In this document: positions 49,512 to 57,847 of the stretch, piece by piece
How positions within the stretch are numbered: the first letter of the stretch is position 1
Layout: every line of letters starts with the position of its first letter
From: an uncultured Hyphomonas sp.
Lineage (GTDB): Bacteria; Pseudomonadota; Alphaproteobacteria; Caulobacterales; Hyphomonadaceae
Length of the DNA: 64,000 bases
Direction of reading: 5' to 3'
NCBI RefSeq assembly: GCF_963678195.1
Contig: NZ_OY782759.1
Location: forward strand, 1,240,001-1,304,000
The notes under the pieces: generated by a model
Seen by the model: only the letters and a program-made list of their open reading frames with translations
What the model was told of the DNA's origin: nothing
The model's database searches: none
Made by a program: the position numbers and the translations under genes

Positions 49512-50111
49512 TTACAACGGGTCGTCGATCAGTATGTCTATGATGCGTTGTATATATTGCTCCATCAAGTTCTCCGTTGTTCGGTTTGTGGCAATATTTT
49601 CTCGCAAAATGAAGAGAAAATAGAACTCGTAAAAGTTCGTCTCGTCGATGTGCTGTGATTTGGCGACCTCAAGATTGTACTGATCATATACAAATCTTCT
49701 TAGGAGTACCGGCTTTTCAAATGGGCATGACTCACATCGCATAAGCGTCGAGTATTGTCGATAAGTCGTCGTGCTTGTGGTCGTGTCAGGAGAGACGAAT
49801 GGCTTATGTCTCAGGGGGCCGGTGCGGTCTTCGTGAATGGTCTTGCCTTCTTCGCAGAAACCGCATCGAAGTACAGCACTCCATACGGGGTCTTCTCGCG
49901 GTGGATACTCAGCATCACTGTAGGCAAAGAAGCTCGGATGGAACGCAATGCGTTTGCGCAGGAGGTCAAAATATTTCTGAACCGTTCCTGCATCCAATCT
50001 CAGTTTTTCGGCCGACCTCGCCGCGCTGTAACCCAAGAGCAGGTGGTAGATAATGCCAACGACATCTTGGGACTTGAGTGCGTTGCCTTTCGTTAAAATG
50101 CCATCAGACAA
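49512..50111 (-). CDS. Hypothetical protein with zinc-ribbon-like cysteines
   Basis: A 199-residue protein from TTG 50111. The N-terminus looks like a helix-turn-helix (YHLLLGYSAARSAEKLRLDAGTVQKYF), then CGFCEEG and CESCPF form two CxxC pairs that could bind zinc. The C-terminal 70 residues are helical and hydrophobic. The HTH plus zinc ribbon recalls the N-terminus of some IS1595-type transposases, but no catalytic DDE domain is seen. It may be a regulator derived from one. The start codon is uncertain. Confidence 0.5.
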   Translation of the reverse strand: MSDGILTKGNALKSQDVVGIIYHLLLGYSAARSAEKLRLDAGTVQKYFDLLRKRIAFHPSFFAYSDAEYPPREDPVWSAVLRCGFCEEGKTIHEDRTGPLRHKPFVSPDTTTSTTTYRQYSTLMRCESCPFEKPVLLRRFVYDQYNLEVAKSQHIDETNFYEFYFLFILRENIATNRTTENLMEQYIQRIIDILIDDPL

Positions 50112-50249
50112 TTAATAAAAACAGAGGGTTAACCCCTCGCCTCCCTTACCGAGCATTCAAACTCACGTTTCGCCCGTTAGCTTGATAGTATGTTGCCACA
50201 GTGGCCGACGACTTGTTGCCGCTGGTAGCAGACGCGGAGCAAGTGTCCT

Positions 50250-50333
50250 ATGACAATTAAGAATTTTCGCAACCTGCCATGGGCGGGAACGGGGAAGGTA
50301 CGCCGTAGTATTGGCCTTCGGTGGCGTCAATGA
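50250..50333 (+). CDS. 27-residue leader peptide of the ATPase operon, copy 2
   Basis: MTIKNFRNLPWAGTGKVRR to RWRQ, matching 19323-19406 in length, start, core and ATGA overlap with the next gene. The DNA upstream (50112-50249) is unrelated to the left copy and holds only a GGGTTAACCC palindrome at about 50127-50136. Confidence 0.55.
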   Translation: MTIKNFRNLPWAGTGKVRRSIGLRWRQ

Positions 50334-50689
50334 CTGCCCCCGTGACACTCGTCTTCGCGTCCGTGGCGTTCTGGTGCGGTTCTTCACTGCTGTTAAAGCG
50401 CTATGCCGATGTGGGTGGGTTGTGGTTCCTGGTCGCCGGGCTTGTTCTGACGCTTGCGGGCGAAGCTGCTTATATCTTCGTCCTGCGTCGCGGTCTGATC
50501 CAAGCGCAAGCGCTGGTTACGGTCGCTGAGCTGATCCTCATTCTGGCAATCAGTATCTTCGTGCTTCGCGAGTCTCTCACGCCTTGGCGTTCAGTCGGGC
50601 TGGCGGCGTGCTTGATCGCGCTGGCCGCTTTTTCCCTTGATCCCTCCGACACCCCTCAACCATCTCAACAGGAGAACTCCGATGGCTGA
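50330..50689 (+). CDS. Small four-helix membrane protein, SMR/EamA-like
   Basis: A 119-residue membrane protein, about 93% identical to the left copy with the same four-helix pattern and the RESLTPWRSVG loop. It overlaps the next gene by 8 bases. Family assignment has the same limits as for 19403-19762. Confidence 0.6.
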   Translation: MTAPVTLVFASVAFWCGSSLLLKRYADVGGLWFLVAGLVLTLAGEAAYIFVLRRGLIQAQALVTVAELILILAISIFVLRESLTPWRSVGLAACLIALAAFSLDPSDTPQPSQQENSDG

Positions 50690-51977
50690 TGATATGTTCT
50701 CTGGTCCGACTCCTGGCCCGAAACTGTCCCGCGAGATCGCTGCGCAATACCGCGCGCGGCTGGAAGAGCGGGCGGTATTCAATGCAAAGATTTCTGCGGT
50801 CCCCAACAATGTTTCTGAGGCTGAAAGAGTCGATGACTTCGTTCGGCAGGCCGGACGCGTTGCCGACAACATTGGTCTTGTGGCAACGGCAGCGGAAGCA
50901 GAACTCAAGACTGCAAGTAGTCAGCAAGCGCAAAATACAATCGCTCTGCGCCGTCACATTTTCGCGCACGGGATCACAAGGGCGTGCAGCACGCCGGACC
51001 CGGTCAAAACCTTTCAGGTGATGACGGGCTTTGTGCTGGTGGAAGCGATTGCAGCCGGCTCCATGTTCATTTCTGAAGGCCGGATGGGGCCGATTGAAGG
51101 GCTGATGATGGGGATGGCCACGGCGACCACCACAGTCAGTGTCATGTTTGCCAGCGGCTTCTTTTTTGCACGCCGGATCACTTACAAGATCAATAGTCCG
51201 GAACCGTCCCCACAAGATGTGTGGGTGCGGGCCGGGGGATTGTTTGGCACGCTTTGCGGAATAGCAATTGCCGCCGTCCTGCTTTTTGCAGCAGCCCGAA
51301 CCCGCATTCTTGGTTCTCACGAGCATGTCTTCGATTTCAGCCAGGTGGGGCTGGTCGACACCTTCTCTGATGCGGTGTCACTGCTCATCATGGCCTTTGG
51401 CGTGGTCGGCGGGATCGTTGCCTTCTGGGAAGGGATCACCGGGATATTCGATCCCATCATCGGCTATAGCCAAGCTTGGAACGCGGCCACATCAAACACG
51501 GCGCAGCGAGCGGAAGAAATTTGTTTTGATGCGCAAGATAATGTGGATGCTCAGGCCGAGGACTTTCTTGAAGCGCTGGAGCGGTCGCGGACCGAGGCCA
51601 AAGGCATTGCCAGGGAGCATGAGAATGCTTGCCGTGAGCTTGGTGTGGAGATTGAGCGGCACAATGCCAACGTTGAGGCCACAATCTGTGAGCTGCGAGC
51701 CGACCTCGAACAGGCCGCCACACGGCGCGAGGAAATCACCAAGCGTCCGCACCATGCAGCGCTTTTCGATGAAGCATCATTCGAAGCGCTGAAAATTGCA
51801 CCGGACAGTGTGCCGGAACTCTTTCGCGCACAACAACCGACCGATCAGGCCGCGCGCCTTCAACAGGCTGCAGGGTACGTGCGCCAAGCGCAAAGTCAGG
51901 CGCACTCGACCATCAACTCAGCCTATTCGCAGTTCCTGTCCAATGGGCCGGACATTGATGTCTTCAACGACGATTAA
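50682..51977 (+). CDS. Four-TM membrane protein with C-terminal coiled coil
   Basis: A 431-residue protein from ATG 50682 after AGGAGA; a longer upstream start has no such site. The membrane block (about 105-250) and coiled coil match the left copy almost exactly, while residues 1-90 differ at many positions, the same uneven pattern as in the coupling ATPase. Confidence 0.65.
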   Translation: MADDMFSGPTPGPKLSREIAAQYRARLEERAVFNAKISAVPNNVSEAERVDDFVRQAGRVADNIGLVATAAEAELKTASSQQAQNTIALRRHIFAHGITRACSTPDPVKTFQVMTGFVLVEAIAAGSMFISEGRMGPIEGLMMGMATATTTVSVMFASGFFFARRITYKINSPEPSPQDVWVRAGGLFGTLCGIAIAAVLLFAAARTRILGSHEHVFDFSQVGLVDTFSDAVSLLIMAFGVVGGIVAFWEGITGIFDPIIGYSQAWNAATSNTAQRAEEICFDAQDNVDAQAEDFLEALERSRTEAKGIAREHENACRELGVEIERHNANVEATICELRADLEQAATRREEITKRPHHAALFDEASFEALKIAPDSVPELFRAQQPTDQAARLQQAAGYVRQAQSQAHSTINSAYSQFLSNGPDIDVFNDD

Positions 51978-51996
51978 ACCACGAAAGGACGAACAA

Positions 51997-52884
51997 ATGA
52001 CGCGCAGAGCTAGACGGCCTTATCGCTCCAGAAGGAACAACGGCTCAACGGGTATGAAGCGGCTTTTATCGACGCTTGCTGCCGTGGCGATTATCACTTG
52101 CGGTGCGGGCTTCGCGATTTCGAAAGCCGGGAGCGGGCCCCAGCAGTCGGATAATTATTGCTGGGACACGCAAGGCGCGTCTCAGAAGCGGGAGCTGATT
52201 TACATCGACAACAGTCCGTCTCCCTATCTTACACCGCGTCAGAAACGCGACGTGCTGACGCTGATCCAGGAACGCTGGGACGCCGCGGAGCCGAATACGC
52301 AGTTTGCGATATTCAACTCGGGCAATCTGACCGGCGGGTCTGTTGCCAAACCTGCGCTGTCAATCTGCAAGCCCGCGCGTACCCCGGAGGAACAACGCAC
52401 CATTGGAGCACCTGCGAAAACGACCGCAATGCTCCGCCGGGAATTGGAGGACGCAAGTGAGCGGTTCAAGCATGAGCTTACCACGCTCATGGAGACAACG
52501 CTCAGCGTCGACGCAGCAGCAGGCGATAGTCCAATCCTTGAACAAATCCGCTCACTGACTTTTTATCCGGGGTTTCGCGGAGAGCTGAGCCCGCTCACCA
52601 TTATCACGGATGGGATTCAAAACTCCGAACTGGCCCGCTTTTGCGTTGTGAAGGGTGACTTGCCGAGCTTTGAAGTGTTTGCAAAGCGTCCCGCGTACCA
52701 AGCCTATGCTCCAAAGAATTTCGATGGGGCGCAGGTGACATTTGCCCTTTGGGAATGGGGCGCACTGCCTGGCGAATTCTGCACGGCAGAAGAAATCCAA
52801 GCATTCTGGAAGGACTATGCCGAGAGGAACGGCTCGGCAAAGCCTGCCTCGGTGCGGCACATGCGGGCATGGGCGGGCGAATGA
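51997..52884 (+). CDS. Membrane-anchored vWA-like protein
   Basis: A 295-residue protein from ATG 51997 (GAAAGGACG upstream). It has a hydrophobic anchor, then IYIDNSPSPY (DxSxS) and TIITDGIQNS. It is close to identical to the left copy from the anchor onward; the first 10 residues vary. It overlaps the ATPase start (ATGA). Confidence 0.6.
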   Translation: MTRRARRPYRSRRNNGSTGMKRLLSTLAAVAIITCGAGFAISKAGSGPQQSDNYCWDTQGASQKRELIYIDNSPSPYLTPRQKRDVLTLIQERWDAAEPNTQFAIFNSGNLTGGSVAKPALSICKPARTPEEQRTIGAPAKTTAMLRRELEDASERFKHELTTLMETTLSVDAAAGDSPILEQIRSLTFYPGFRGELSPLTIITDGIQNSELARFCVVKGDLPSFEVFAKRPAYQAYAPKNFDGAQVTFALWEWGALPGEFCTAEEIQAFWKDYAERNGSAKPASVRHMRAWAGE

Positions 52885-54509
52885 GCGCGCGCCGTGGCCT
52901 TCAGGGGGTAATCCCCAATGGCGCTGTCGTCGCGCTGTGCGCCTGTGGGTGGCATGTTTGGAACGGCTCAAACCTCCAGCTTGCCGCCTATGGCTGCGCT
53001 GCGGTTGGGGCGATTGCAGGGCTGAACGCTCTGGCGGCCCTAACCAATAACGCACATGACCTGAATAACATTATGCGCAGCACGCGGACGCATACGAGTC
53101 ACGGCGGCGCAGCGTCATTTATGACCATTAAGGAAGCCGAAAAGGCAGAGCTGTGCTCGGGTGAAGGTGTCATACTTGGCATCAAAGATGGCAAGCTACT
53201 CTCGGACAAGAAGAGCGTGCATGGGGTGTGGTACGCGCCCAGTGGCAAGGGTAAAACAACCCGATCTGTTCTTCTCGCGGCTGCCCGGTGCATGGAGTCC
53301 GGCGATTGGGACATTGTGATTACGGTCGATCCCAAGCCCGAGTTGTGTGTGATGCTCAAGGGCTTATGCGATAAGCGCAAATATCAATTTTACGCCATCA
53401 ATACTTCGGGCCGTTATGAGGAACTGGTCGGCCCCAGCGCGCGGTTCAATCAATGTGAATTGATTATCCGTCACGCCGCGCAAGAGCGCAGAGGATTGCT
53501 GGAGACCTGCACCAGCCTCAATGCCCAACTCATCAAAATTGACCGCAAGGGTGAAGATAAGAACATCTGGTGGAAGCGCGGCGGCGGTACACGGATCACT
53601 CTGCCACAGGCTTACTTTGCAGTTACCGACCCAAGCCGCTGCAATTATCCTGACATTCTGGCCATACTGGAAGACCCGCTCGCATTCGAAGCACTGCTCG
53701 ACGAGATCGCCGCGCGTGAAGATCTTTTGCACGGCGATCTGGCGCGTATGGCGCGCTCGATCATCGCCCTGAGCGTTGCCGATCCCAAGAACCATGCGAC
53801 CATGATTGATGAAGCCATCACGGCCCTGCAGATGTTCCGCCAGTCGGGGGCCATTGCGCCTGTGTGCAAAGATACGAACATCGATTTCTCGCAGCCCGCG
53901 ATGATCGTGCTGTCTACAGACATGAACCGCGTGGAAACCCAGCGGCAACTGACCGGGCTGAACATACTCTCCATCATGAGGCTGATCGCCGATATGGACC
54001 GCCCCCTGCGCGTGAAGGTGATCTATGATGAGGCTGCTTTTGCGCCCATGGACAACCTCAACGACATGCTGGTGATTGCACGCGGTGCGGGCGTGTCGTT
54101 TGAGTTGTACTACCAGTCCGAGGCCGATGCCCGGCGTGTTCTGGGGGATGAAGGCTTCCGTTCGATGATGGCCAATTGCGAGCGCAAAGTCTGGTTTGGT
54201 CTGACAGACGGCGCTGAGGAGCTTTCCAAGACTCTCGGCGAGGTCTCCACGCTCAAAGAGTCCTGGCGCAGCGATGGCAATGACGGCATGGGCGTCAATC
54301 GTTCGCACGAGCGCGAGCGGCTGATGTCCGCACATGAAATTCGCCAGTTGGAAACCGGGATGGGCATGGCCCAGATCGGCAATCTCAAGCCTGTCCTGTT
54401 CCGAACACTGAGCTATGCCGAAATCGATCCCTATAAAAGAGAGATCAGGCATTCGCCGCTCGAAAAAGGGCCTCTTAAACTCAAGACGCGCGTGTGGCTG
54501 AAAAAATGA
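52881..54509 (+). CDS. VirD4/TraG-type coupling ATPase
   Basis: A 542-residue coupling-type ATPase. Walker A is a canonical APSGKGKT and Walker B is VIYDEAAFAPM. Against the left copy, most differences fall in a window of about 45 residues around Walker A (GVWYAPSGKGKTTRSVLLA here, AVCFSPSGMGKTIKSVVPN there); the remaining 450 residues are nearly invariant. Role and operon position as for 21953-23581. Confidence 0.8.
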   Translation: MSARRGLQGVIPNGAVVALCACGWHVWNGSNLQLAAYGCAAVGAIAGLNALAALTNNAHDLNNIMRSTRTHTSHGGAASFMTIKEAEKAELCSGEGVILGIKDGKLLSDKKSVHGVWYAPSGKGKTTRSVLLAAARCMESGDWDIVITVDPKPELCVMLKGLCDKRKYQFYAINTSGRYEELVGPSARFNQCELIIRHAAQERRGLLETCTSLNAQLIKIDRKGEDKNIWWKRGGGTRITLPQAYFAVTDPSRCNYPDILAILEDPLAFEALLDEIAAREDLLHGDLARMARSIIALSVADPKNHATMIDEAITALQMFRQSGAIAPVCKDTNIDFSQPAMIVLSTDMNRVETQRQLTGLNILSIMRLIADMDRPLRVKVIYDEAAFAPMDNLNDMLVIARGAGVSFELYYQSEADARRVLGDEGFRSMMANCERKVWFGLTDGAEELSKTLGEVSTLKESWRSDGNDGMGVNRSHERERLMSAHEIRQLETGMGMAQIGNLKPVLFRTLSYAEIDPYKREIRHSPLEKGPLKLKTRVWLKK

Positions 54510-54823
54510 AGGTGGCAAAGGTCAGGAGAGACAAGAAGGCGCGCTTGGCCGAGGGGCGCAATGACGGCCCAAAAGGCTGGTTATCGGTTATCTGGTATTT
54601 GAGACCAAGAAAGCCCGTAATCCTGCTGGCGGCGGCTTTTGGGTATGTGCTGATTGCGGGCTGGCCGTCTGTGCTCTGGGAATATGAATACCGCGATGTC
54701 TACGGCCAGAAATACATGGTCGCATGCCGCTACTGGAATCCCGGCGACGGTCTGCATTGGCAGGCTGCGCGGCGGGACAAATGCCCTTTCATCATAGGAG
54801 GCCGCAATGCCGACCAAGACTGA
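54506..54823 (+). CDS. Small single-TM protein of the ATPase operon
   Basis: A 105-residue protein, one residue different from the left copy (Asn for Asp near residue 20). Its start overlaps the ATPase stop (ATGA); basic N-terminus, single membrane helix and two cysteines. Confidence 0.65.
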   Translation: MKVAKVRRDKKARLAEGRNDGPKGWLSVIWYLRPRKPVILLAAAFGYVLIAGWPSVLWEYEYRDVYGQKYMVACRYWNPGDGLHWQAARRDKCPFIIGGRNADQD

Positions 54824-55214
54824 CCCCATGGTGGTGAATGTCCACTATGGCGATCCGAACGCTGAAACCGGAGAGATCGGCGGGGACTTCATCGGCGAAA
54901 GGCTCAAGGGCTACAGCTTTATCATTGATCGGGGTGTCGGGGTCGATACCCGAAAAGGTGTAGCGGCGGGGCGCGAGGCGTTTGAGAGCATGTCGGTGCT
55001 CTATCACGGCTGCCTTGTCGCCCAGACAAAGCGTGGTGCCGGGGGTGGTGGTCTGAAAGTGCCGCCAGCCACCACGCAGCATTGGGCCGCCCTTGGCGCT
55101 CTTGAGCGCGCAGTCGTCCATGAAGCGCCAAGCACGCAGAAAGGAAGCCCCACATCTGTGCGCGATCATTTTGCGCAGAAGGTCCGGCCACTGGATCGGG
55201 GGCAAGAGCGATGA
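54807..55214 (+). CDS. Conserved hypothetical protein of the ATPase operon
   Basis: A 135-residue protein differing from 23879-24286 at two positions. AGGAGG precedes the ATG. Beta-rich N-terminal half, helical C-terminal half, unknown function. Confidence 0.65.
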   Translation: MPTKTDPMVVNVHYGDPNAETGEIGGDFIGERLKGYSFIIDRGVGVDTRKGVAAGREAFESMSVLYHGCLVAQTKRGAGGGGLKVPPATTQHWAALGALERAVVHEAPSTQKGSPTSVRDHFAQKVRPLDRGQER

Positions 55215-55441
55215 AGCGCCAAGACCAGGAGCGTGCCCAGCGTGAGGCGGCCATCGCTCGTGCTCGGCAAGGGCCGAACTATTCCCGGCTCGAAGGGGAG
55301 ATCGCCCGCAACAGATCGGAGTTGCAAAAACGCCTTGAGGCGCGCGCGGCGTTCCTCGCGCAGGATAGTGCAGGCCACTACGCGATGGCCGAGTATTTTC
55401 AAGCGGTCTACGGGCATGTCCCGCCATACCGCGAACGATAG
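55211..55441 (+). CDS. Small helical protein ending the ATPase operon
   Basis: A 76-residue charged helical protein, four residues different from the left copy (for example Ala for Val in RLEARAA, Ser for Arg in AQDSAG). ATGA overlap upstream. Unknown function. Confidence 0.6.
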   Translation: MKRQDQERAQREAAIARARQGPNYSRLEGEIARNRSELQKRLEARAAFLAQDSAGHYAMAEYFQAVYGHVPPYRER

Positions 55442-55511
55442 GTGATCAACGAGTTTTGAAGAAGGAGACGCATTTGATGAATAGTCCGCTCAAGCTCAGG
55501 CGAAAATGATC

Positions 55512-55552
55512 TTGATACAGATTGATTATTGCTGTATGTTCTCTTTTTGTTC
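55512..55552 (+). promoter_or_regulatory. Promoter overlapped by a LexA box, recombinase operon copy 2
   Basis: TTGATA (55512-55517), 17-nt spacer, TATGTT (55535-55540), with GTTC-TCTTTTT-GTTC at 55538-55552. Compared with copy 1 the N7 spacer has changed (TCTTTTT for TTTTTTT) while both GTTC half-sites are unchanged. The TACAG/CTGTA inverted repeat in the promoter spacer is also kept. Confidence 0.75.
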
Positions 55553-55637
55553 TTAAGGGCGGAGATGTCTCCGATCCGAGCGAAAAGAGGAAAGGACGAG
55601 AATGAACGCAACACTGTAGAGAAAAGGAACAAGAGTC

Positions 55638-56009
55638 ATGGAGGAAACCAAGACCACAACACCAATACCGGAGCGCGCAGCCGGAAGGCCAATAGAGGGG
55701 CTTAACCAGCGCAAAACCACAAATACCGTGTCCGTCGATCTTCACGCCTATATGCCGCTTCTCGAAGATGTCGAAATTACCGATGCGGAAAAGCTTGAAT
55801 TGCTGCACTCGTTGTACGCCATAATGAAGAGTTTTATTGATCTTGGATTCCAGCTCGATTTCTCGATGCCTGCCTGTGGACAAGGCACGGATAAAACAGG
55901 CGCTGCGCTCAGTTCTCATATATACTCACAGTATCAGACCGACATTCAGGATAAGAAAAATGCTGCGGCTTGCTCATCCGATGCTGCAGGGAAAGGAGCC
56001 GGGACATGA
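55638..56009 (+). CDS. Small protein upstream of the serine recombinase
   Basis: A 123-residue protein with three substitutions relative to 24711-25082. Its stop overlaps the recombinase start (ATGA). Candidate accessory factor, by position only. Confidence 0.6.
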   Translation: MEETKTTTPIPERAAGRPIEGLNQRKTTNTVSVDLHAYMPLLEDVEITDAEKLELLHSLYAIMKSFIDLGFQLDFSMPACGQGTDKTGAALSSHIYSQYQTDIQDKKNAAACSSDAAGKGAGT

Positions 56010-57652
56010 GCCTTCAATTCGCAGAATCCGACCGCCCCAGGAAAGCGCTCATCTATTGCCGCGTGAGCGGTAAGAAGCAGACCAAGGACGGCAGCGGCTT
56101 GCACAGCCAGGAGCACCGCTGTCGTCAGTATGCAGAAGCCAAAGGGTATGAGGTCGAAGCCGTGTTCCCCGATGATGTTTCGGGTGGCGGTGACTTCATG
56201 AAGCGTAAGGGCATGGTGGCTTTGCTTCGCTATCTCGATGAGCATCCATATGAGCACTATGTCGTGATCTTCGATGATTTGAAGCGCTACTCGCGCGATG
56301 TGGAGTTTCACCTCAAGCTGCGCAGGCTGATGATGGAGCGCAATGCCACGCGCGAGTGTCTGAACTTCAATTTCGAGGACTCACCCGAAGGCAAGTTCAA
56401 TGAGACCATCACGGCTGCTGCCGGAGCCTATGAGCGTGAGTCTATGGGGCGGCAAAATCGGCAAAAGGCGATTGCGCGTGTCGAGCAAGGATACTGTGTG
56501 CAGTCGGTGCCGCCGATTGGCTATAAATATCAAAAGTCCGATGCGGGCGGCAAAGTGCTCGTAAGAGAAGAGCCTTATGCCTCCATCGTGCATGAAGCCC
56601 TCATGGGCTACGCGACAGGGCAGTTCGCCTCACAGTCTGAGGTGACCCGGTTTCTGAACGACCACCCGCAATTCCCCAAGAGAAGTCCGAGCGGACGCTT
56701 AACGCAGCACACGGTCGTCAAAATGCTGCGCCAAAAACTCTATGCCGGGATCGTCGGTGTTCCGAAATGGGGCGTGGCTGACCGCAAGGGCAAACATGAA
56801 GGGCTTATCAGCGTTGAGCTATTCCAGCGGATTCAGGACAAGCTGGATGGGCGCGTCTACGCCCCGACACGTAAGGACACTGCTGAGGATTTCCCGCTCA
56901 GAGGAGCTGTCTGCTGTTCTGAGTGTGCCACGCCACTGACGGCGGGCTGGTCGAAGGGCAAATACAAGAAGTACCCTTATTACTTCTGCCGGAATTCCAA
57001 ATGCGTAGCGTATGGCAAGACCGTCGCGCGCCAGAAGATCGAAGGTGAGTTTGAAGACCTTCTTTCCACACTCCAGCCATCCGCTCCTTTGCTCAAAGTC
57101 GCCACTGCCATGTTCAAGGACATGTGGAATGAACGGCTGGCGCAGAGCGCCGATATGGCCAAGGCCCTGAAGGGCGAGCTGAAGGCACTAGAGACCAAAA
57201 TAGAGCAGGTAGTGGATGCCGTGGTCGAAGCCACCAATCCACGGGTCATCTCCGCGTTTGAGCAACGCATTGTGAAGCTCGAACGCGAGAAGCTTGTCCT
57301 GCAGGAAAAACAGGGAAAATTGGGTCAAGAAGGGCCTAAGCCGGAGGAACTGTTAGAACTCTCCCTGCGATTCCTCTCAAACCCCCGTAAAATCTGGGAA
57401 AGCGGCAAGATTGAGCTCCAGAGATTGGTGCTCAAATTGGTGTTTCCAGGCCATTTGGAATATTGCCGCGAAGCGGGATTTAGAACACCCCGAACCACGA
57501 TGCCTTTTGCGGTGTTGGGGGGATTCTGCAATTTGAAGAAAAAAATGGTGCCGCGAGAGAGAATTGAACTCTCGGCCTCATCATTACCAATGATGCGCTC
57601 TACCACTGAGCTACCGCGGCATTGCAGGTGCGGAAAGCGGCGTTTAGCTTAA
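56006..57652 (+). CDS. Large serine recombinase (integrase) reading into tRNA-Thr
   Basis: A 548-residue large serine recombinase. The catalytic domain opens with ALIYCRVSGKKQT (Ser of the active site) and includes VVIFDDLKRYSRD and YERESMGRQNRQKA. The recombinase domain follows (GYKYQKSDAGGKV to the HTVVKMLRQKLYAGIVG region), then a zinc ribbon (CCSECATPL with FCRNSKC) and a coiled coil (about 385-450). The last 35 residues are encoded antisense to tRNA-Thr, replacing the element-encoded tail seen at the tandem junction. This intact copy should integrate and excise the element at TGGTGC and could act on both elements. Confidence 0.9.
   Translation: MSLQFAESDRPRKALIYCRVSGKKQTKDGSGLHSQEHRCRQYAEAKGYEVEAVFPDDVSGGGDFMKRKGMVALLRYLDEHPYEHYVVIFDDLKRYSRDVEFHLKLRRLMMERNATRECLNFNFEDSPEGKFNETITAAAGAYERESMGRQNRQKAIARVEQGYCVQSVPPIGYKYQKSDAGGKVLVREEPYASIVHEALMGYATGQFASQSEVTRFLNDHPQFPKRSPSGRLTQHTVVKMLRQKLYAGIVGVPKWGVADRKGKHEGLISVELFQRIQDKLDGRVYAPTRKDTAEDFPLRGAVCCSECATPLTAGWSKGKYKKYPYYFCRNSKCVAYGKTVARQKIEGEFEDLLSTLQPSAPLLKVATAMFKDMWNERLAQSADMAKALKGELKALETKIEQVVDAVVEATNPRVISAFEQRIVKLEREKLVLQEKQGKLGQEGPKPEELLELSLRFLSNPRKIWESGKIELQRLVLKLVFPGHLEYCREAGFRTPRTTMPFAVLGGFCNLKKKMVPRERIELSASSLPMMRSTTELPRHCRCGKRRLA
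57546..57551. other. Attachment-site core at tRNA-Thr
   Basis: TGGTGC, which on the tRNA strand reads GCACCA: the CCA end, discriminator base and last acceptor bases. To the left the sequence is element DNA shared with 26618; to the right it is tRNA. Confidence 0.65.
57546..57620 (-). tRNA. tRNA-Thr (anticodon GGT)
   Basis: A complete cloverleaf on the minus strand: acceptor GCCGCGG/TCGCGGC with a terminal G-T pair, D stem GCTC/GAGC, anticodon stem CATCA/TGATG with loop TTGGTAA (anticodon GGT, threonine), T stem GAGAG/CTCTC with TTCAATT loop, discriminator A and encoded CCA. The element inserts at its 3' end and leaves the gene whole, because the shared hexamer restores GCACCA. Confidence 0.96.
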
Positions 57653-57697
57653 GCCACTCGACATGAAAAGACCGTTTCGCCGCGAATTGCACCTGAC

Positions 57698-57847
57698 ATG
57701 ACAGACAAATCCCCTCCCAAGGATGAGAAAGCCGATCGATTGGCCGCCGCGCTGCGGGCCAATCTGCGCCGCCGCAAGGCCGCGGCCCGCAAACCGGCCC
57801 CTGAAACCCGGCAAGACTCCGCCGAAAAACCGGACAAGGGCAAGTGA
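57698..57847 (+). CDS. Small basic protein, 49 residues
   Basis: A short frame from ATG 57698 with protein-like content: acidic start (MTDKSPPKDEKADR), then LAAALRANLRRRKAAARKP. Similar very small Arg/Ala-rich proteins are common in alphaproteobacterial genomes. Its stop overlaps the GTG start of the P450 gene (GTGA). Function unknown; possibly DNA- or RNA-binding. Confidence 0.6.
   Translation: MTDKSPPKDEKADRLAAALRANLRRRKAAARKPAPETRQDSAEKPDKGK

Larger units (their letters stand above)
26618..57551. mobile_element. Right integrative mobilizable element, about 30.9 kb, at tRNA-Thr
   Basis: A complete element lies between two TGGTGC hexamers, at 26618 and 57546. The right one forms the 3' end of tRNA-Thr. 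Reading left to right it holds the recombinase tail, mobC, relaxase, a HEPN gene, the boundary gene, IetAS, SIR2, a structured repeat, RTX and gamma-glutamylcyclotransferase-like genes, then the conserved core ending in an intact large serine recombinase. A relaxase and a VirD4-like ATPase without mating-pair genes suggest an element mobilized by a helper. The limits come from the point where the two recombinase copies diverge. Confidence 0.75.

Noticed and set aside
53364-54518. 384-codon minus-strand frame opposite the right coupling ATPase
   Set aside because: The coding strand shows clear ATPase motifs, and the same antisense frame is broken in the left copy.
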